A DNA stretch of 64,000 nucleotides, from assembly GCF_006210265.1 (NCBI RefSeq), contig NZ_VCNC01000002.1, positions 186,001-250,000 on the forward strand. Direction: 5' to 3'. Below the pieces are notes generated by a model that was given only the letters and a program-made list of their open reading frames with translations, did no database searches and was not told the origin of the DNA. The number at the start of each line of letters is the position of its first letter. The stretch's first letter is position 1. A program made the position numbers and the translations under genes. The DNA comes from Desulfovibrio sp. UCD-KL4C. Its GTDB lineage: Bacteria; Desulfobacterota; Desulfovibrionia; Desulfovibrionales; Desulfovibrionaceae. This document shows, piece after piece, positions 1-8,854 of the stretch.

Positions 1-234
1 TAATCGCTCATCGCTTAGAACATCCTCCGAGAGTATTTTAAAATATTGGATAATTTATTTATTTGTTGAAAATATCAAAATAAAGAACACCCGCTGTCAT
101 TAAAAAAAATGTCAGTTTAACATTTAATCATTAGATGAAGCAGGCAAAATTTAAAAATGGCTTAACAGTCAACGCTAAGGTAAACATTTATTACCTATAT
201 TTATAATGAAACCGCGTCATTTTTAAACAAGGAC

Positions 235-253
235 TGAAGGAAGTCAACCTTCA
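235..253 (-). terminator. weak terminator-like hairpin after the DUF493 gene
   Basis: A 6-bp inverted repeat (TGAAGG / CCTTCA, 7-nt loop) lies about 30 nt beyond the stop of the minus-strand DUF493 gene. There is no clear run of T immediately after it on the minus strand, so its role as a terminator is uncertain. Confidence 0.3.
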
Positions 254-283
254 TTCTACATAATAAAATATTCGCGAAAAGAG

Positions 284-544
284 TTATAAGGAAATAAGAC
301 CTTCAATGGTTGCAGCTTTTTGATATAAATTAAGAACGAAGTCTGAACAGTCTGCGGTTACAGTTGCGGTTACACTGGTATATTTACCTGTTTTCGAGTC
401 TTTTTCAGAATGAGCAATTCCTTCAAGAAGACTTTTAAGTTCGTCAAGTGATTTTGAAGGAACTATAAATTTAAAGGTATATTCACAAGGCCATTCGTGA
501 TGTTCTTCAAGAACTCTTTTAAAATTTTTAATTGATTCTTCCAT
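284..544 (-). CDS. DUF493 (YbeD-like) small protein
   Basis: This 86-residue protein has the size and alternating beta/alpha pattern of the DUF493/YbeD family. A strand region around WPCEYTFKFIVPS (about residues 18-30) is followed by a helix, a strand pair around YTSVTATVTAD (about 55-65), a helix and a short final strand. Family members resemble small ACT-like regulatory folds, and their molecular role is poorly known. An in-frame ATG lies six codons upstream at 562, but AGGAG sits 5 nt before the ATG at 544, so I prefer 544. The gene stands alone, divergent from the gene at 756. Family call fairly sure, function unknown. Confidence 0.7.
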   Translation of the reverse strand: MEESIKNFKRVLEEHHEWPCEYTFKFIVPSKSLDELKSLLEGIAHSEKDSKTGKYTSVTATVTADCSDFVLNLYQKAATIEGLISL

Positions 545-755
545 CTCTACTCCTGATCTCATTCTTATTTAATTGAAAGCAATATTTGTCAGTAAATCTA
601 AATCTAATCATTGTAAAATCAATGCTGATATATGAACCATGCAACAGCCTGTCAATGGTAGCAAAAAAGATAGTTATAAGTCTAAAGCATATTTTAGTTT
701 TACCGATATGATCTTTAAGTAGCTTCATATTTGTAAGCAAAAGAGGTCAAATATT

Positions 756-1181
756 ATGAAAAAAAAATCAATTCATGCCACCAATTTTAGAAAAGTTCTC
801 GAACTCTTCCGAGATGACCGCAGTGAAGAAGCAATAAATCTTTTGAAAATTATTCAAGAAGATTATCTTGAATTATACAGCGAAAACAAAGATTTACGAT
901 CTCAGATAAAGGAAGTTGCGAATATTCTTGATCTTGCGGAATGCATGGAATTTGATGGTCAAAAATATTGGATTAAAGAGGATTCTGATACAACAGGTCC
1001 ATATTGTCAGGTTTGTTATGATAAAGAAGGAATTTTAATCAGACTACAGGAAAGAGATAAACATTGGGAATGTTATTGCTGTAAAAATTTGTTCGCAAAA
1101 ATTCCAAAGGGAGTTACTGATGTTAAAGAAGCTCCTGCAACAAAACTTAAGCCTCCTTTAAAGTTATTCAGTTCGAAATAG
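756..1181 (+). CDS. coiled-coil plus zinc-ribbon protein of unknown function
   Basis: I cannot name this 141-residue protein. The N-terminal half (about residues 8-60) is charged and helical and probably forms a coiled coil. The C-terminal half carries two CxxC knuckles, C84/C87 (CQVC) and C106/C109 (CYCC), about 18 residues apart, as in a zinc ribbon. The tail is Lys/Pro rich. The start has AGAGG about 8 nt upstream, and a strong hairpin terminator follows 22 nt after the stop, so it looks monocistronic. A coiled coil with a zinc ribbon would fit a nucleic-acid or protein adaptor, but that is inference only. Confidence 0.65.
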   Translation: MKKKSIHATNFRKVLELFRDDRSEEAINLLKIIQEDYLELYSENKDLRSQIKEVANILDLAECMEFDGQKYWIKEDSDTTGPYCQVCYDKEGILIRLQERDKHWECYCCKNLFAKIPKGVTDVKEAPATKLKPPLKLFSSK

Positions 1182-1203
1182 TTATCATTAAGTTTAATAT
1201 CTG

Positions 1204-1237
1204 AGAGCCCTTGTGTATCACAAGAGGCTCTTTTTTT
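1204..1237 (+). terminator. rho-independent terminator
   Basis: Inverted repeat AGAGCC-CTTGTG / CACAAG-(A)-GGCTCT with one bulged A and a 3-nt loop, followed by a run of T. It directly follows the zinc-ribbon gene. Confidence 0.85.
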
Positions 1238-1531
1238 ATATTATTTTTTTAGGTTCTAAATAAAATGAATCACAAATAAACATATTAAAGTAACACAATT
1301 GTAACAAAGTCAGTTTGTCTGTGATGTAAAGCATAAAATAATAATGATTACTTATTGTTATGGCAATCAATTTTTGAATAAATCCTATAAGAGTGCGTTG
1401 ACAAAAAAAATATCTCTTGCAATGAGACTGAAGTTTGTCAGTCAATTATCTATTTAGTGTTTGCTACTTGCAAAATTCAACAAAATTATGATTAGGACGA
1501 CTTAATTACCCTAATTAGGGAGGTTGTTTAT
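1238..1531. other. AT-rich intergenic region before the 1532 gene
   Basis: I see no convincing gene here. A TTGACA hexamer is at 1398-1403, with no good -10 at 16-18 nt. Short inverted repeats occur at the right end: GACTGA (1426-1431) with TCAGTC (1438-1443), and TGACAAA (1399-1405) with TTTGTCA (1434-1440). They may belong to the promoter or operator of the downstream gene, but this is weak. Confidence 0.3.
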
Positions 1532-2077
1532 ATGGTCTTAAATGAACGTCATTTGCAGTTGTTAAAACATATCAAAAGTTATTCTTGCATAAAGCGTTAT
1601 CATGGTTTGCTTCCTCAAAGAGAAGCAGCTTTTTATGATGATACTCTTATAAGCGAACTGCAGAAACTTGGCTTGGTTGAAGAAGGGCGGATTTGTAGTT
1701 CCTGCGGAAATAGTCTTGTTGGATATAAGGTGTCTAAAAAAGCTGAAGAAGAGCTTGAAAACGTTTATCTAGATATAAAAGATAACGACTGGGACAGTTT
1801 TTGTGTCTTAGATGTTGATGTACATGACTGTCTGGACAAAGAGCATATTAGGGCCTTAATGGATATTTATCATTTGTCCAAGGTTACTCAGTTTTGCGGA
1901 ATTGCACCTAAAAGGCTTTTGTCTAACAGCTACGAATCCGATGTGATTAATGTTCTTTTGGATGTAGGATTTATAAATAAAATTTCGTTAAAAGGGTCCT
2001 CAGTTAAATACAGAAGCGGTTTTGTTTTATCCACTAAGGCATCACGATTGTTGCAGCAACTGGGTTATATGCGTTGA
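1532..2077 (+). CDS. protein with two tandem winged-helix-like units, unknown function
   Basis: I do not recognise this 181-residue protein by name. Its two halves resemble each other. Residues about 9-75 and 106-178 each run helix, short loop, a helix ending LISELQKLGLVE or VINVLLDVGFIN, a variable hairpin, then GYKVSKKAEEEL or GFVLSTKASRLL. That pattern suits a duplicated winged-helix unit ending in a dimer-type helix. One CSSC pair lies in the first wing (about residue 55). GGAGG is placed well before the ATG, and a strong terminator follows, so it is a single-gene unit. DNA binding is plausible but not shown. Confidence 0.6.
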   Translation: MVLNERHLQLLKHIKSYSCIKRYHGLLPQREAAFYDDTLISELQKLGLVEEGRICSSCGNSLVGYKVSKKAEEELENVYLDIKDNDWDSFCVLDVDVHDCLDKEHIRALMDIYHLSKVTQFCGIAPKRLLSNSYESDVINVLLDVGFINKISLKGSSVKYRSGFVLSTKASRLLQQLGYMR

Positions 2078-2110
2078 GTTATTAATAGTATATATGAATG
2101 TTTTTTTATT

Positions 2111-2146
2111 AGCACCTGTCATTAATGGATGGCAGGTGCTTTTTTA
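2111..2146 (+). terminator. rho-independent terminator
   Basis: A 10-bp stem (AGCACCTGTC with GGCAGGTGCT, one G-U pair) and a 10-nt loop are followed by a T run, 33 nt after the preceding stop codon. Confidence 0.85.
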
Positions 2147-2308
2147 TTAAAAAATAGAAAACAAATTGAAACGATTTTCAGTGTTAAATTTATTGCCTTA
2201 AAAATTGAATATGCTAAGATCTAAGCTTAAGGCTAATAAGCACATATTAATTTAATTATAGTGCTATTTAAATTAGATAAAAATTAAATAATAAAAGTGA
2301 GGTTCGAA

Positions 2309-4546
2309 ATGTCTGGAAAATTTTTGTGCATTCATGGGCATTTTTATCAGCCGCCTCGTGAAGATCCTTGGCTTGATATGATCTTTCCTGAAGGTAGTGC
2401 GGCTCCTTTCAGGCATTGGAATGAGAGAATATGTCACGAAAGTTATGGCCCTCTAGCATGGTCCAGGCGAATGGGGGATCAAGGTATTTTTAACATAACT
2501 AATTGCTATGAATGGATGAGTTTTAATGTGGGGCCGACCCTTTTCAGCTGGATCGAACGTGCGGAACCAGAGCTTTATGAAAAAATCATAGAAGCTGATG
2601 CAAAAAGTCTTAAACGCTGGGGACATGGAAATGCTATTGCTCAAATTTATCATCATGTGATCATGCCTCTTGCTTCAGAACTAGATAAAGAAGCAGAAGT
2701 TGCATGGGCTATAGCTGACTTTGAGTCTAGGTTTAAGCGTAAACCTGAAGGTATGTGGCTTTCAGAAACGGCCTGTAATACAGCCTCTCTTGAGGCTCTA
2801 GCAAAACAGGGGATAGTCTACACTTTACTTGCTCCGCGTCAGGCAGAAGCTGTTTCAGAGTTGAATTCTGATAATTGGGTTCAGGTTGATGAAGGGTCAT
2901 TAAACATTAAGGAACCATATTTGGTAGAACTCCCATCGGGCAAAACTATATCTGTATTTTTCTATGATGGCGGACTGTCGCAAGCTGTCGCATTTGAAGG
3001 GCTTCTCAAAAATGGTGACGGGTTTTGGAATAAGCTTTCCGGTGCGGCCGATGAAGGCTTACTTTCAATTGGCACAGACGGGGAAACTTACGGTCACCAT
3101 TTTGAATTCGGAGAAATGGCTCTCGCTTATGTTTTATCTCAAGGAGTTACAGGTAAAGACGATATCAACTTAACTAACTACGGGGCCTATCTTGAAAAGA
3201 ATCCACCCACGCGAAAAGTGAAAGTCCGTGAAGATTCATCATGGAGCTGCTATCACGGAATCGAAAGATGGCGTTCAGACTGCGGCTGTTGCACAGGCGG
3301 GCATAACGGATGGAATCAGCAGTGGAGAAAGCCTCTTAGAGATGGATTGGACGAAATAAAAACTCTGATGGATAAGCATTTTTTTGCTGCTGGTGAAAAA
3401 GTTTTTAATGCCCCGCGCACAGCATTAGTTGAGTATGGGAAAGTGCTTAGTGGAACTTTGAGCCAAGAAGAGTTCTTCAAGCTTTACTTTAAGTGTAACA
3501 AAGATTCTTCTCAAGCCAATTTAGGGTGGAAGCTTTTATCTATGCAAAAATGGGCTTTATCCTCATTTGCCAGCTGTGGATGGTTCTTTGATGACCTCGC
3601 CAGACTTGAACCTTTAAATGATATGTCGTTTGCGCTTAGGGCTATTGAGATCGCCGAAAGTACGGGGTTGATCGGTCTTGAAGAAAAATTTCTACAAATA
3701 ATTGAAAGAGCAAAATCTAATGAAGAAAGATACGGCTCCGGTGCAGATCTTTGGAAGAGTAAAATTAAATTACAAAGCGAGACTCCGGGGAGTTTGATCG
3801 CTCAAGGACTTGTAAGGCTCTCTGCAGAAGGTGCTTTCCCTATTCTTGGTGAAGAAGGGCGCGTAGATTGGCCGGGGTCTTCTGTAACAATAAGGCTCGA
3901 AAGTAATGAAGAGTCATACTTGCAAGGGCGGGCTGAAATACAATGGAACCTTGAATCTGCTGTAACTGCTTATAAATGGGAATGGACCAAGCAGTCCAGC
4001 TTAATGTCCGGTGATGTTAAAATTGAAGGAATAAAGACCGAATATACAGAAACATTTAAGTTTGATCAATTATCATGGAAAAAAAGGCAATCTCTTTCAA
4101 TGGCTTGGGTAAAAAGAGTTTCTGATAACAGTTGGGATCGAAAGTTGTTACCTGTTGTTGAGTACGGACCGGACATTTTTGTTGAATTTGAAGATTATCA
4201 AACGACTCAAATATGGTCTCAAAAATGGAAAGAACTTTGGGCACCGCTTGTATGGACATATTTATTTACGGATGTTTCAGCATGTGATGATTTTGTAGCT
4301 TTTATTAAAGAAACAGGCCGTGATCATCCTGATATTGATGCTCTGATTGATCGAATATCAACTACTCTTTGTGATATGCTAAATGAGAATGTGCTTCTGA
4401 GTGCAAAAATTGCCAAGGTGTTAGTTAAGTCTAAACATATTGAACTTTCGCTTAATACATGGAAATTACAAAATTGCTATTGGGATAAAGTGCAAAATGG
4501 TTTTTCTTCTAAAGAGTTAAGCGATTTGTTAGGGTTTGATCTGTAA
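2309..4546 (+). CDS. GH57/DUF3536-type glycoside hydrolase-like protein
   Basis: This 745-residue protein opens with IHGHFYQPPREDPW, the hallmark of the GH57-like proteins that carry a DUF3536 region. The GH57 catalytic barrel spans about residues 1-330. The likely nucleophile is E153 in WLSETA. A TDGETYGHH block (D257, E259, H263-264) matches the second catalytic region. The rest is mostly helical, with a later beta-rich part. GH57 enzymes act on alpha-glucans, so a role in glycogen-type polymer turnover is possible, but this subgroup is not well characterised. GTG at 2297 is in frame, but GAGG at 2299-2302 sits correctly for the ATG at 2309. Monocistronic, with a convergent terminator. Confidence 0.8.
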   Translation: MSGKFLCIHGHFYQPPREDPWLDMIFPEGSAAPFRHWNERICHESYGPLAWSRRMGDQGIFNITNCYEWMSFNVGPTLFSWIERAEPELYEKIIEADAKSLKRWGHGNAIAQIYHHVIMPLASELDKEAEVAWAIADFESRFKRKPEGMWLSETACNTASLEALAKQGIVYTLLAPRQAEAVSELNSDNWVQVDEGSLNIKEPYLVELPSGKTISVFFYDGGLSQAVAFEGLLKNGDGFWNKLSGAADEGLLSIGTDGETYGHHFEFGEMALAYVLSQGVTGKDDINLTNYGAYLEKNPPTRKVKVREDSSWSCYHGIERWRSDCGCCTGGHNGWNQQWRKPLRDGLDEIKTLMDKHFFAAGEKVFNAPRTALVEYGKVLSGTLSQEEFFKLYFKCNKDSSQANLGWKLLSMQKWALSSFASCGWFFDDLARLEPLNDMSFALRAIEIAESTGLIGLEEKFLQIIERAKSNEERYGSGADLWKSKIKLQSETPGSLIAQGLVRLSAEGAFPILGEEGRVDWPGSSVTIRLESNEESYLQGRAEIQWNLESAVTAYKWEWTKQSSLMSGDVKIEGIKTEYTETFKFDQLSWKKRQSLSMAWVKRVSDNSWDRKLLPVVEYGPDIFVEFEDYQTTQIWSQKWKELWAPLVWTYLFTDVSACDDFVAFIKETGRDHPDIDALIDRISTTLCDMLNENVLLSAKIAKVLVKSKHIELSLNTWKLQNCYWDKVQNGFSSKELSDLLGFDL

Positions 4547-4576
4547 GTTTTAATATTCAGTTCTTTAATTGAAAAA

Positions 4577-4610
4577 AGCTCCTTGGAAATTATTTTTCCA
4601 AGGAGCTTTT
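4577..4610. terminator. bidirectional terminator between convergent genes
   Basis: A 13-bp perfect stem (AGCTCCTTGGAAA / TTTCCAAGGAGCT, 5-nt loop) is flanked by A-rich sequence on the left and T-rich sequence on the right. It can therefore serve both the GH57-like gene and the minus-strand operon ending at 4649. Confidence 0.85.
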
Positions 4611-4648
4611 TTAGTAAAAACAAATAATATAGCGATCAGAATGAATTA

Positions 4649-5494
4649 TTAAAACTCAAAGACAGCTCCTGATCCCATTGGCAAAACATCGCATGAAAGT
4701 CTATCTTTCAAGAATTCATACCCCTTATCACCGGTGCAATGACCAGCAGCAATCATCTTAGGATTAAACTCTTCAATTACTTTGGCTGTGCTTTCAAATT
4801 CATTAACATCAGCTTCAAAAAGATGAAGCCCACCGATAATAGCATGCAGAGATTTAAGACCAGTCAGATCGCGCAGGTGATATAAACTATTTGCAAGCCC
4901 GCTGTGACAGCATCCTAAAACAACAACCGGTCCGGATTTAGTCATCATAAGTAAAAAAGAATCATCCGGAACATGATCTGTAATGGTCATTTCTGGATCA
5001 ATAAAAAGACCACCAGTTGCTTCAAAGAGTCCTTCAATGCGCGGTATTTCAGTGATCATGAACAACCCAGTATCCAGTTCTGTATGATCACGTACGATTA
5101 TTGTGCCGGGATATTCACACGGGAATGAAGCCTCTTTAACCTTATCGTTTTCCCAGAGAGCGTAACGTTTGGCCGAAAAATTAGGATGAGCATAAACAGG
5201 CCCGGTAAAACCTGACTCCATAAGAGCGTCCATGCCTGCGGTATGGTCCCAATGTCCATGGCTGATAGCAATCCCTTTAGCCTTATTTGTGTCAATTTTC
5301 ATTTCTTTTGCATTTTGCAGAAAAAGTGAGCTTGCACCGCAGTCCCATAACCAAAGATCTCCCTGAGGCATGTCTAGAGCCATAGAAAGACCCCATTCTT
5401 TTCCTAAAGAATCCTTTATAGCATGGTTATCGCATAAGATTGATATCTTTGCTGTCCCCTCAGTAATCGCGTCGTCTACATTGAGCTTGGCCAT
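4649..5494 (-). CDS. metallo-beta-lactamase fold hydrolase, dihydropterin-synthase-like
   Basis: The 281-residue protein contains the metal motif SHGHWDH (H79, H81, D83, H84) and later a GCCHSG block typical of the COG1237 branch. That branch includes the archaeal ribofuranosylaminobenzene 5'-phosphate / dihydropterin enzyme, but bacterial members are mostly uncharacterised, so no substrate can be assigned. There is no signal peptide, so it is probably cytoplasmic. It is the last gene of the pdxJ-to-cimA operon, and its start overlaps the end of cimA by 19 nt, which suggests translational coupling. Confidence 0.82.
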   Translation of the reverse strand: MAKLNVDDAITEGTAKISILCDNHAIKDSLGKEWGLSMALDMPQGDLWLWDCGASSLFLQNAKEMKIDTNKAKGIAISHGHWDHTAGMDALMESGFTGPVYAHPNFSAKRYALWENDKVKEASFPCEYPGTIIVRDHTELDTGLFMITEIPRIEGLFEATGGLFIDPEMTITDHVPDDSFLLMMTKSGPVVVLGCCHSGLANSLYHLRDLTGLKSLHAIIGGLHLFEADVNEFESTAKVIEEFNPKMIAAGHCTGDKGYEFLKDRLSCDVLPMGSGAVFEF

Positions 5495-7080
5495 TTTTGT
5501 GGATCATCCTTAAATAATTTATAGTTAATGGAATCAACGAGCGCCTGCCAGCTAGCTTCAATAATGTTGTTGCTGACTCCCATTGTTGTCCACTGGCTTT
5601 TGCCGTCAGTAGATTCGATGAGAAGGCGGACATTTGAGCTTGTTCCGCTTGTATCTCTGATTGCACCATTCAAAACTCTAACTTTAAAATCCATAAGGCG
5701 AACATGTTTGAGGCTTGGGTAAAACGGTTCAAGAGCTTTACGTAAAGCCTTATCAAGTGCATTTACAGGACCATCTCCTGAAGCTGCTGTATGATTTTCT
5801 TGTCCATGAACTTTAACAATAACAGTTGCTTCTGAAAAAGGTTCTGTGTCTTCTTTGCGTTTAGCGTCAACTACAAAGAAGTTAATAAATTCAAAATACC
5901 GTTTGGACCAGCCCATAGCTTTAAAGAACAATAGTTCAAAAGAAGCTTCCGCTGCGGAATATTCAAATCCGATACTTTCGCGTTCTTTGATATCTGCGAG
6001 AATCGTTTTAACCGCAGGGTCATCTTTTTCAAGATTATATCCAAACTGATGAGCTTTATAAAGAATGTTGCTCTTACCTGAAAGGTCTGAAAGTAAAACC
6101 CGTCTATCATTACCAACAAGTATAGGATCAATATGTTCGTAGCTTTTAGAATCTTTCATAACCGCACTGACGTGAATACCGCCTTTGTGAGCAAAAGCAG
6201 CCGCACCAACGTAAGGCTGTCTAAGAAACGGACGAAGATTGGCTATTTCGGTAATGTAATTTGAAATACTTTTCAGCATACTCAAATTTTCTTTACCGAT
6301 AGTATTATAGCCCATTTTAAGTTCAAGGTTAGGTATGATAGAGCAAAGGTTGGCATTTCCGCACCGTTCACCATATCCGTTCATTGTACCTTGAATTTGC
6401 ACTGCACCGTTTTTAACTGCCGCTAGTGAATTGGCTACCGCCAGTTCACAGTCATTATGAGTATGAATTCCGATTTTGCAACCAGGAATTCTTGAAAGAA
6501 CTGTTTTACAGGCTTCTGCAACTTCTTCTGGTAAACTTCCGCCGTTAGTGTCGCATAAAATAAGAACATCAGCTCCGGCATCATGAGCAGCTTTTAAACA
6601 TGCCAATGAAAAATCAGGATTAGCTTTAAACCCATCAAAAAAATGTTCAGCATCAAAGAACAGCTCTTCAACATGCTTACGCATGAAGCTGATGCTGTTG
6701 CTGATCAGTTCAAGATTTCGATCTAAGCTGACACCTAAGGCATCAGTAGCGTGAAAATCCCAAGTCTTTCCGAAAAGAGTTACAACTTTAGCCCCACACT
6801 CAGTAAGAGCAGTTAAATTCGGATCATTTTCCGGTTTAAGCCGTGTATTATGAGTTGATCCAAAAGCTGAAACTTTGGTATTTTCTAAATGATAATTCTT
6901 AATCTCTTCAAAAAAATCTTTATCCGTGGAATTTGATCCAGGCCATCCGCCTTCGACATAATGTACGCCAAGCTCATCAAGCTTTTTCGTAATGCGTATT
7001 TTATCTTGCACGGATAAGTTTATTTCTTCACTTTGAGTTCCATCGCGCAGAGTTGTATCGTATATTTTTATTGTTTTCAT
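5476..7080 (-). CDS. cimA: (R)-citramalate synthase
   Basis: This 534-residue enzyme condenses pyruvate and acetyl-CoA to citramalate, the first step of the threonine-independent isoleucine route. It has the HMGL-like barrel start DTTLRDGTQSEE (from residue 8), the metal-binding HTHND block, a GTMNGYGERCGN stretch, and a C-terminal LeuA-type regulatory domain (about residues 400-530). The length and the GTMNGYGERCGN variant fit the long citramalate synthase group (TIGR00977) rather than 2-isopropylmalate synthase. It lies 2 nt downstream of lysC, so the two are probably co-translated. Confidence 0.93.
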   Translation of the reverse strand: MKTIKIYDTTLRDGTQSEEINLSVQDKIRITKKLDELGVHYVEGGWPGSNSTDKDFFEEIKNYHLENTKVSAFGSTHNTRLKPENDPNLTALTECGAKVVTLFGKTWDFHATDALGVSLDRNLELISNSISFMRKHVEELFFDAEHFFDGFKANPDFSLACLKAAHDAGADVLILCDTNGGSLPEEVAEACKTVLSRIPGCKIGIHTHNDCELAVANSLAAVKNGAVQIQGTMNGYGERCGNANLCSIIPNLELKMGYNTIGKENLSMLKSISNYITEIANLRPFLRQPYVGAAAFAHKGGIHVSAVMKDSKSYEHIDPILVGNDRRVLLSDLSGKSNILYKAHQFGYNLEKDDPAVKTILADIKERESIGFEYSAAEASFELLFFKAMGWSKRYFEFINFFVVDAKRKEDTEPFSEATVIVKVHGQENHTAASGDGPVNALDKALRKALEPFYPSLKHVRLMDFKVRVLNGAIRDTSGTSSNVRLLIESTDGKSQWTTMGVSNNIIEASWQALVDSINYKLFKDDPQKWPSSM

Positions 7081-7082
7081 AA

Positions 7083-8321
7083 TTACAGCATATTTTCTTC
7101 GGACCTGCTTTTATCAAGCCCGAACGTGTTATGGAGCGTTCTGATAGCTAGTTCACTATATTTTTCTTCAATGAGGCAAGTAATTTTAATTTCAGAAGTG
7201 CTGATCATCATAATATTAATATTTTCATCACGAAGCGCTTGAAATGCTTTAGAAGCAACACCGGAGTGATTACGCATTCCAACGCCGATAACTGAAACTT
7301 TGCAAACATTCTGATCATAAAGAATTTCCTGAGCACCCATTTCTTCTTTGATGCGATCTAGAATTTCAAGTGTGATTTCAAGATCGGCTCTCGGTATTGT
7401 GAAAGTCATATCAGTACGTCCGTCACGACTGGGGTTCTGAACAATCATATCAACGAGAACCCCGTTCTCAGCTAGAGGAGTAAACAGAATTGCGGAAATA
7501 CCTGGCTTATCGAGAACTTTTGCGAGAGTAACGCGTGCCTGATCTTTATCATATGCAATGCCGGAAACCATAACCGATTCCATATCTTTATCCTCCTGAG
7601 TAACAAATGTCCCAATTTCATCGCTGAAAGTTGAGCGAACATGGACTTTTACATTATATTTTTTTGCAAATTCAACTGAACGTATCTGTAGAACTTTTGC
7701 TCCCATACTGGCCATTTCCAGCATCTCATCATAGGAAACCGTATCCAGTTTGCGCGCTTGACTACAGATGTTGGGATCGGTTGTAAAAACTCCGGGAACA
7801 TCCGTGTAAATTTCACAAACATCAGCGTTAACAGCTGCAGCCATAGCAACTGCGGATGTATCTGAACCGCCGCGTCCTAAGGTCGTAATACGTTTTTCTT
7901 CAGTACATCCCTGAAATCCGGCGACAACTAAAATATCATACTTATCTAAAAGATTTAAAATCTCATCGCTGCCCATGTCTAAAATTCGAGCGCGTGAGTG
8001 GGCAGTATTAGTTGTAATAGGCATTTGAAAACCTAAAAGAGAGCGAGCCTTAATCCCTTTATCTTTAAGGAGCATTGTAAACAAAGCTGTTGAAACTTGT
8101 TCTCCGGTTGAAACGAGGGAATCCATTTCAGCTAGATCTGGAGTGTTTGACCATTCTTTTGCAAGAGCAATCAATCTATTGGTTTCGCCGGACATTGCGG
8201 ATAATACTACAATGACTTTGTTGCCTTGCTCGTAAGGTACCATTACTTTTTCGAGTACCTGCTTCATACATTCGAGGTTCCTAACTGAGGTTCCTCCGAA
8301 TTTCTGTACTACTATGTTCAT
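7083..8321 (-). CDS. lysC: aspartate kinase
   Basis: This 412-residue monofunctional aspartokinase phosphorylates aspartate, opening the lysine/threonine/methionine pathway. The kinase domain begins with VQKFGGTSV (residues 4-12) and includes GRGGSDTSAVA. Two ACT domains at the C terminus (about 265-405) should provide feedback control by lysine and/or threonine. The nominal length is usual for this class. AAGGAG lies about 11 nt before the ATG. It is upstream of cimA and downstream of tsaE in one operon. The lysine genes dapL and lysA lie elsewhere in the window. Confidence 0.96.
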   Translation of the reverse strand: MNIVVQKFGGTSVRNLECMKQVLEKVMVPYEQGNKVIVVLSAMSGETNRLIALAKEWSNTPDLAEMDSLVSTGEQVSTALFTMLLKDKGIKARSLLGFQMPITTNTAHSRARILDMGSDEILNLLDKYDILVVAGFQGCTEEKRITTLGRGGSDTSAVAMAAAVNADVCEIYTDVPGVFTTDPNICSQARKLDTVSYDEMLEMASMGAKVLQIRSVEFAKKYNVKVHVRSTFSDEIGTFVTQEDKDMESVMVSGIAYDKDQARVTLAKVLDKPGISAILFTPLAENGVLVDMIVQNPSRDGRTDMTFTIPRADLEITLEILDRIKEEMGAQEILYDQNVCKVSVIGVGMRNHSGVASKAFQALRDENINIMMISTSEIKITCLIEEKYSELAIRTLHNTFGLDKSRSEENML

Positions 8322-8362
8322 TTGAACATTATCTCCTTACCACATTTATTTAACGTAAGTTG

Positions 8363-8854
8363 TTAAAAAGACTCTAGAAGTGTGGCAATCTCTTCGAAGA
8401 GGGGGGTCGCAAAGCCATGAAAGGTCAATTCGATTTTTCTACCCGTAGAGGTAGTTTTCCAAGTGAAGAGTAGTGCGTTATCAGGCCAAAATTCAATATT
8501 GAGATACTGAATCCACTCTACAACTGTCAAAGTTTTTTTGTTGTTCAATAAATCAAAAAATTCGTCATCAGGGCATTGGCCTTCAAGTCTATAGAGGTCA
8601 AAATGCTCAATCTGCGGTTTTGTGGGGTAAATATTAAGAATATTGAAGCTTGGGCTACTAACTTCTGCGTTTTCCGCACCGGGAAGCGATTCCACAAACG
8701 CTCGAACAAATGTTGTTTTTCCTGCTCCAAGATCACCATTAAGAAAAATTGGAAGGAATTCTTGCTTTTTTTGGAAGAAATCTGCCAAAGTGGAGCCGAG
8801 TCTTAACGTTGCCTCCACGTCCGGCAGGTTTATTATCAGCTTTTTCTTTGTCAT
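8363..8854 (-). CDS. tsaE: tRNA threonylcarbamoyladenosine biosynthesis ATPase TsaE
   Basis: TsaE is the ATPase partner of TsaB/TsaD in making the t6A37 modification of ANN-decoding tRNAs. The 163-residue protein has the P-loop GDLGAGKTTF (about residues 39-48), the SSPSFNI segment, the HFDLYRL block and the TVVEW Walker-B-like strand, all characteristic of the family. The start codon overlaps the stop of the CBS gene by 1 nt. Confidence 0.94.
   Translation of the reverse strand: MTKKKLIINLPDVEATLRLGSTLADFFQKKQEFLPIFLNGDLGAGKTTFVRAFVESLPGAENAEVSSPSFNILNIYPTKPQIEHFDLYRLEGQCPDDEFFDLLNNKKTLTVVEWIQYLNIEFWPDNALLFTWKTTSTGRKIELTFHGFATPLFEEIATLLESF

Noticed and set aside
1-28. Possible start of a minus-strand gene leaving the left edge (ATG at 11-9, CCTCC at 24-28)
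   Set aside because: Only three codons are visible and the spacing (12 nt) is too long for confidence.
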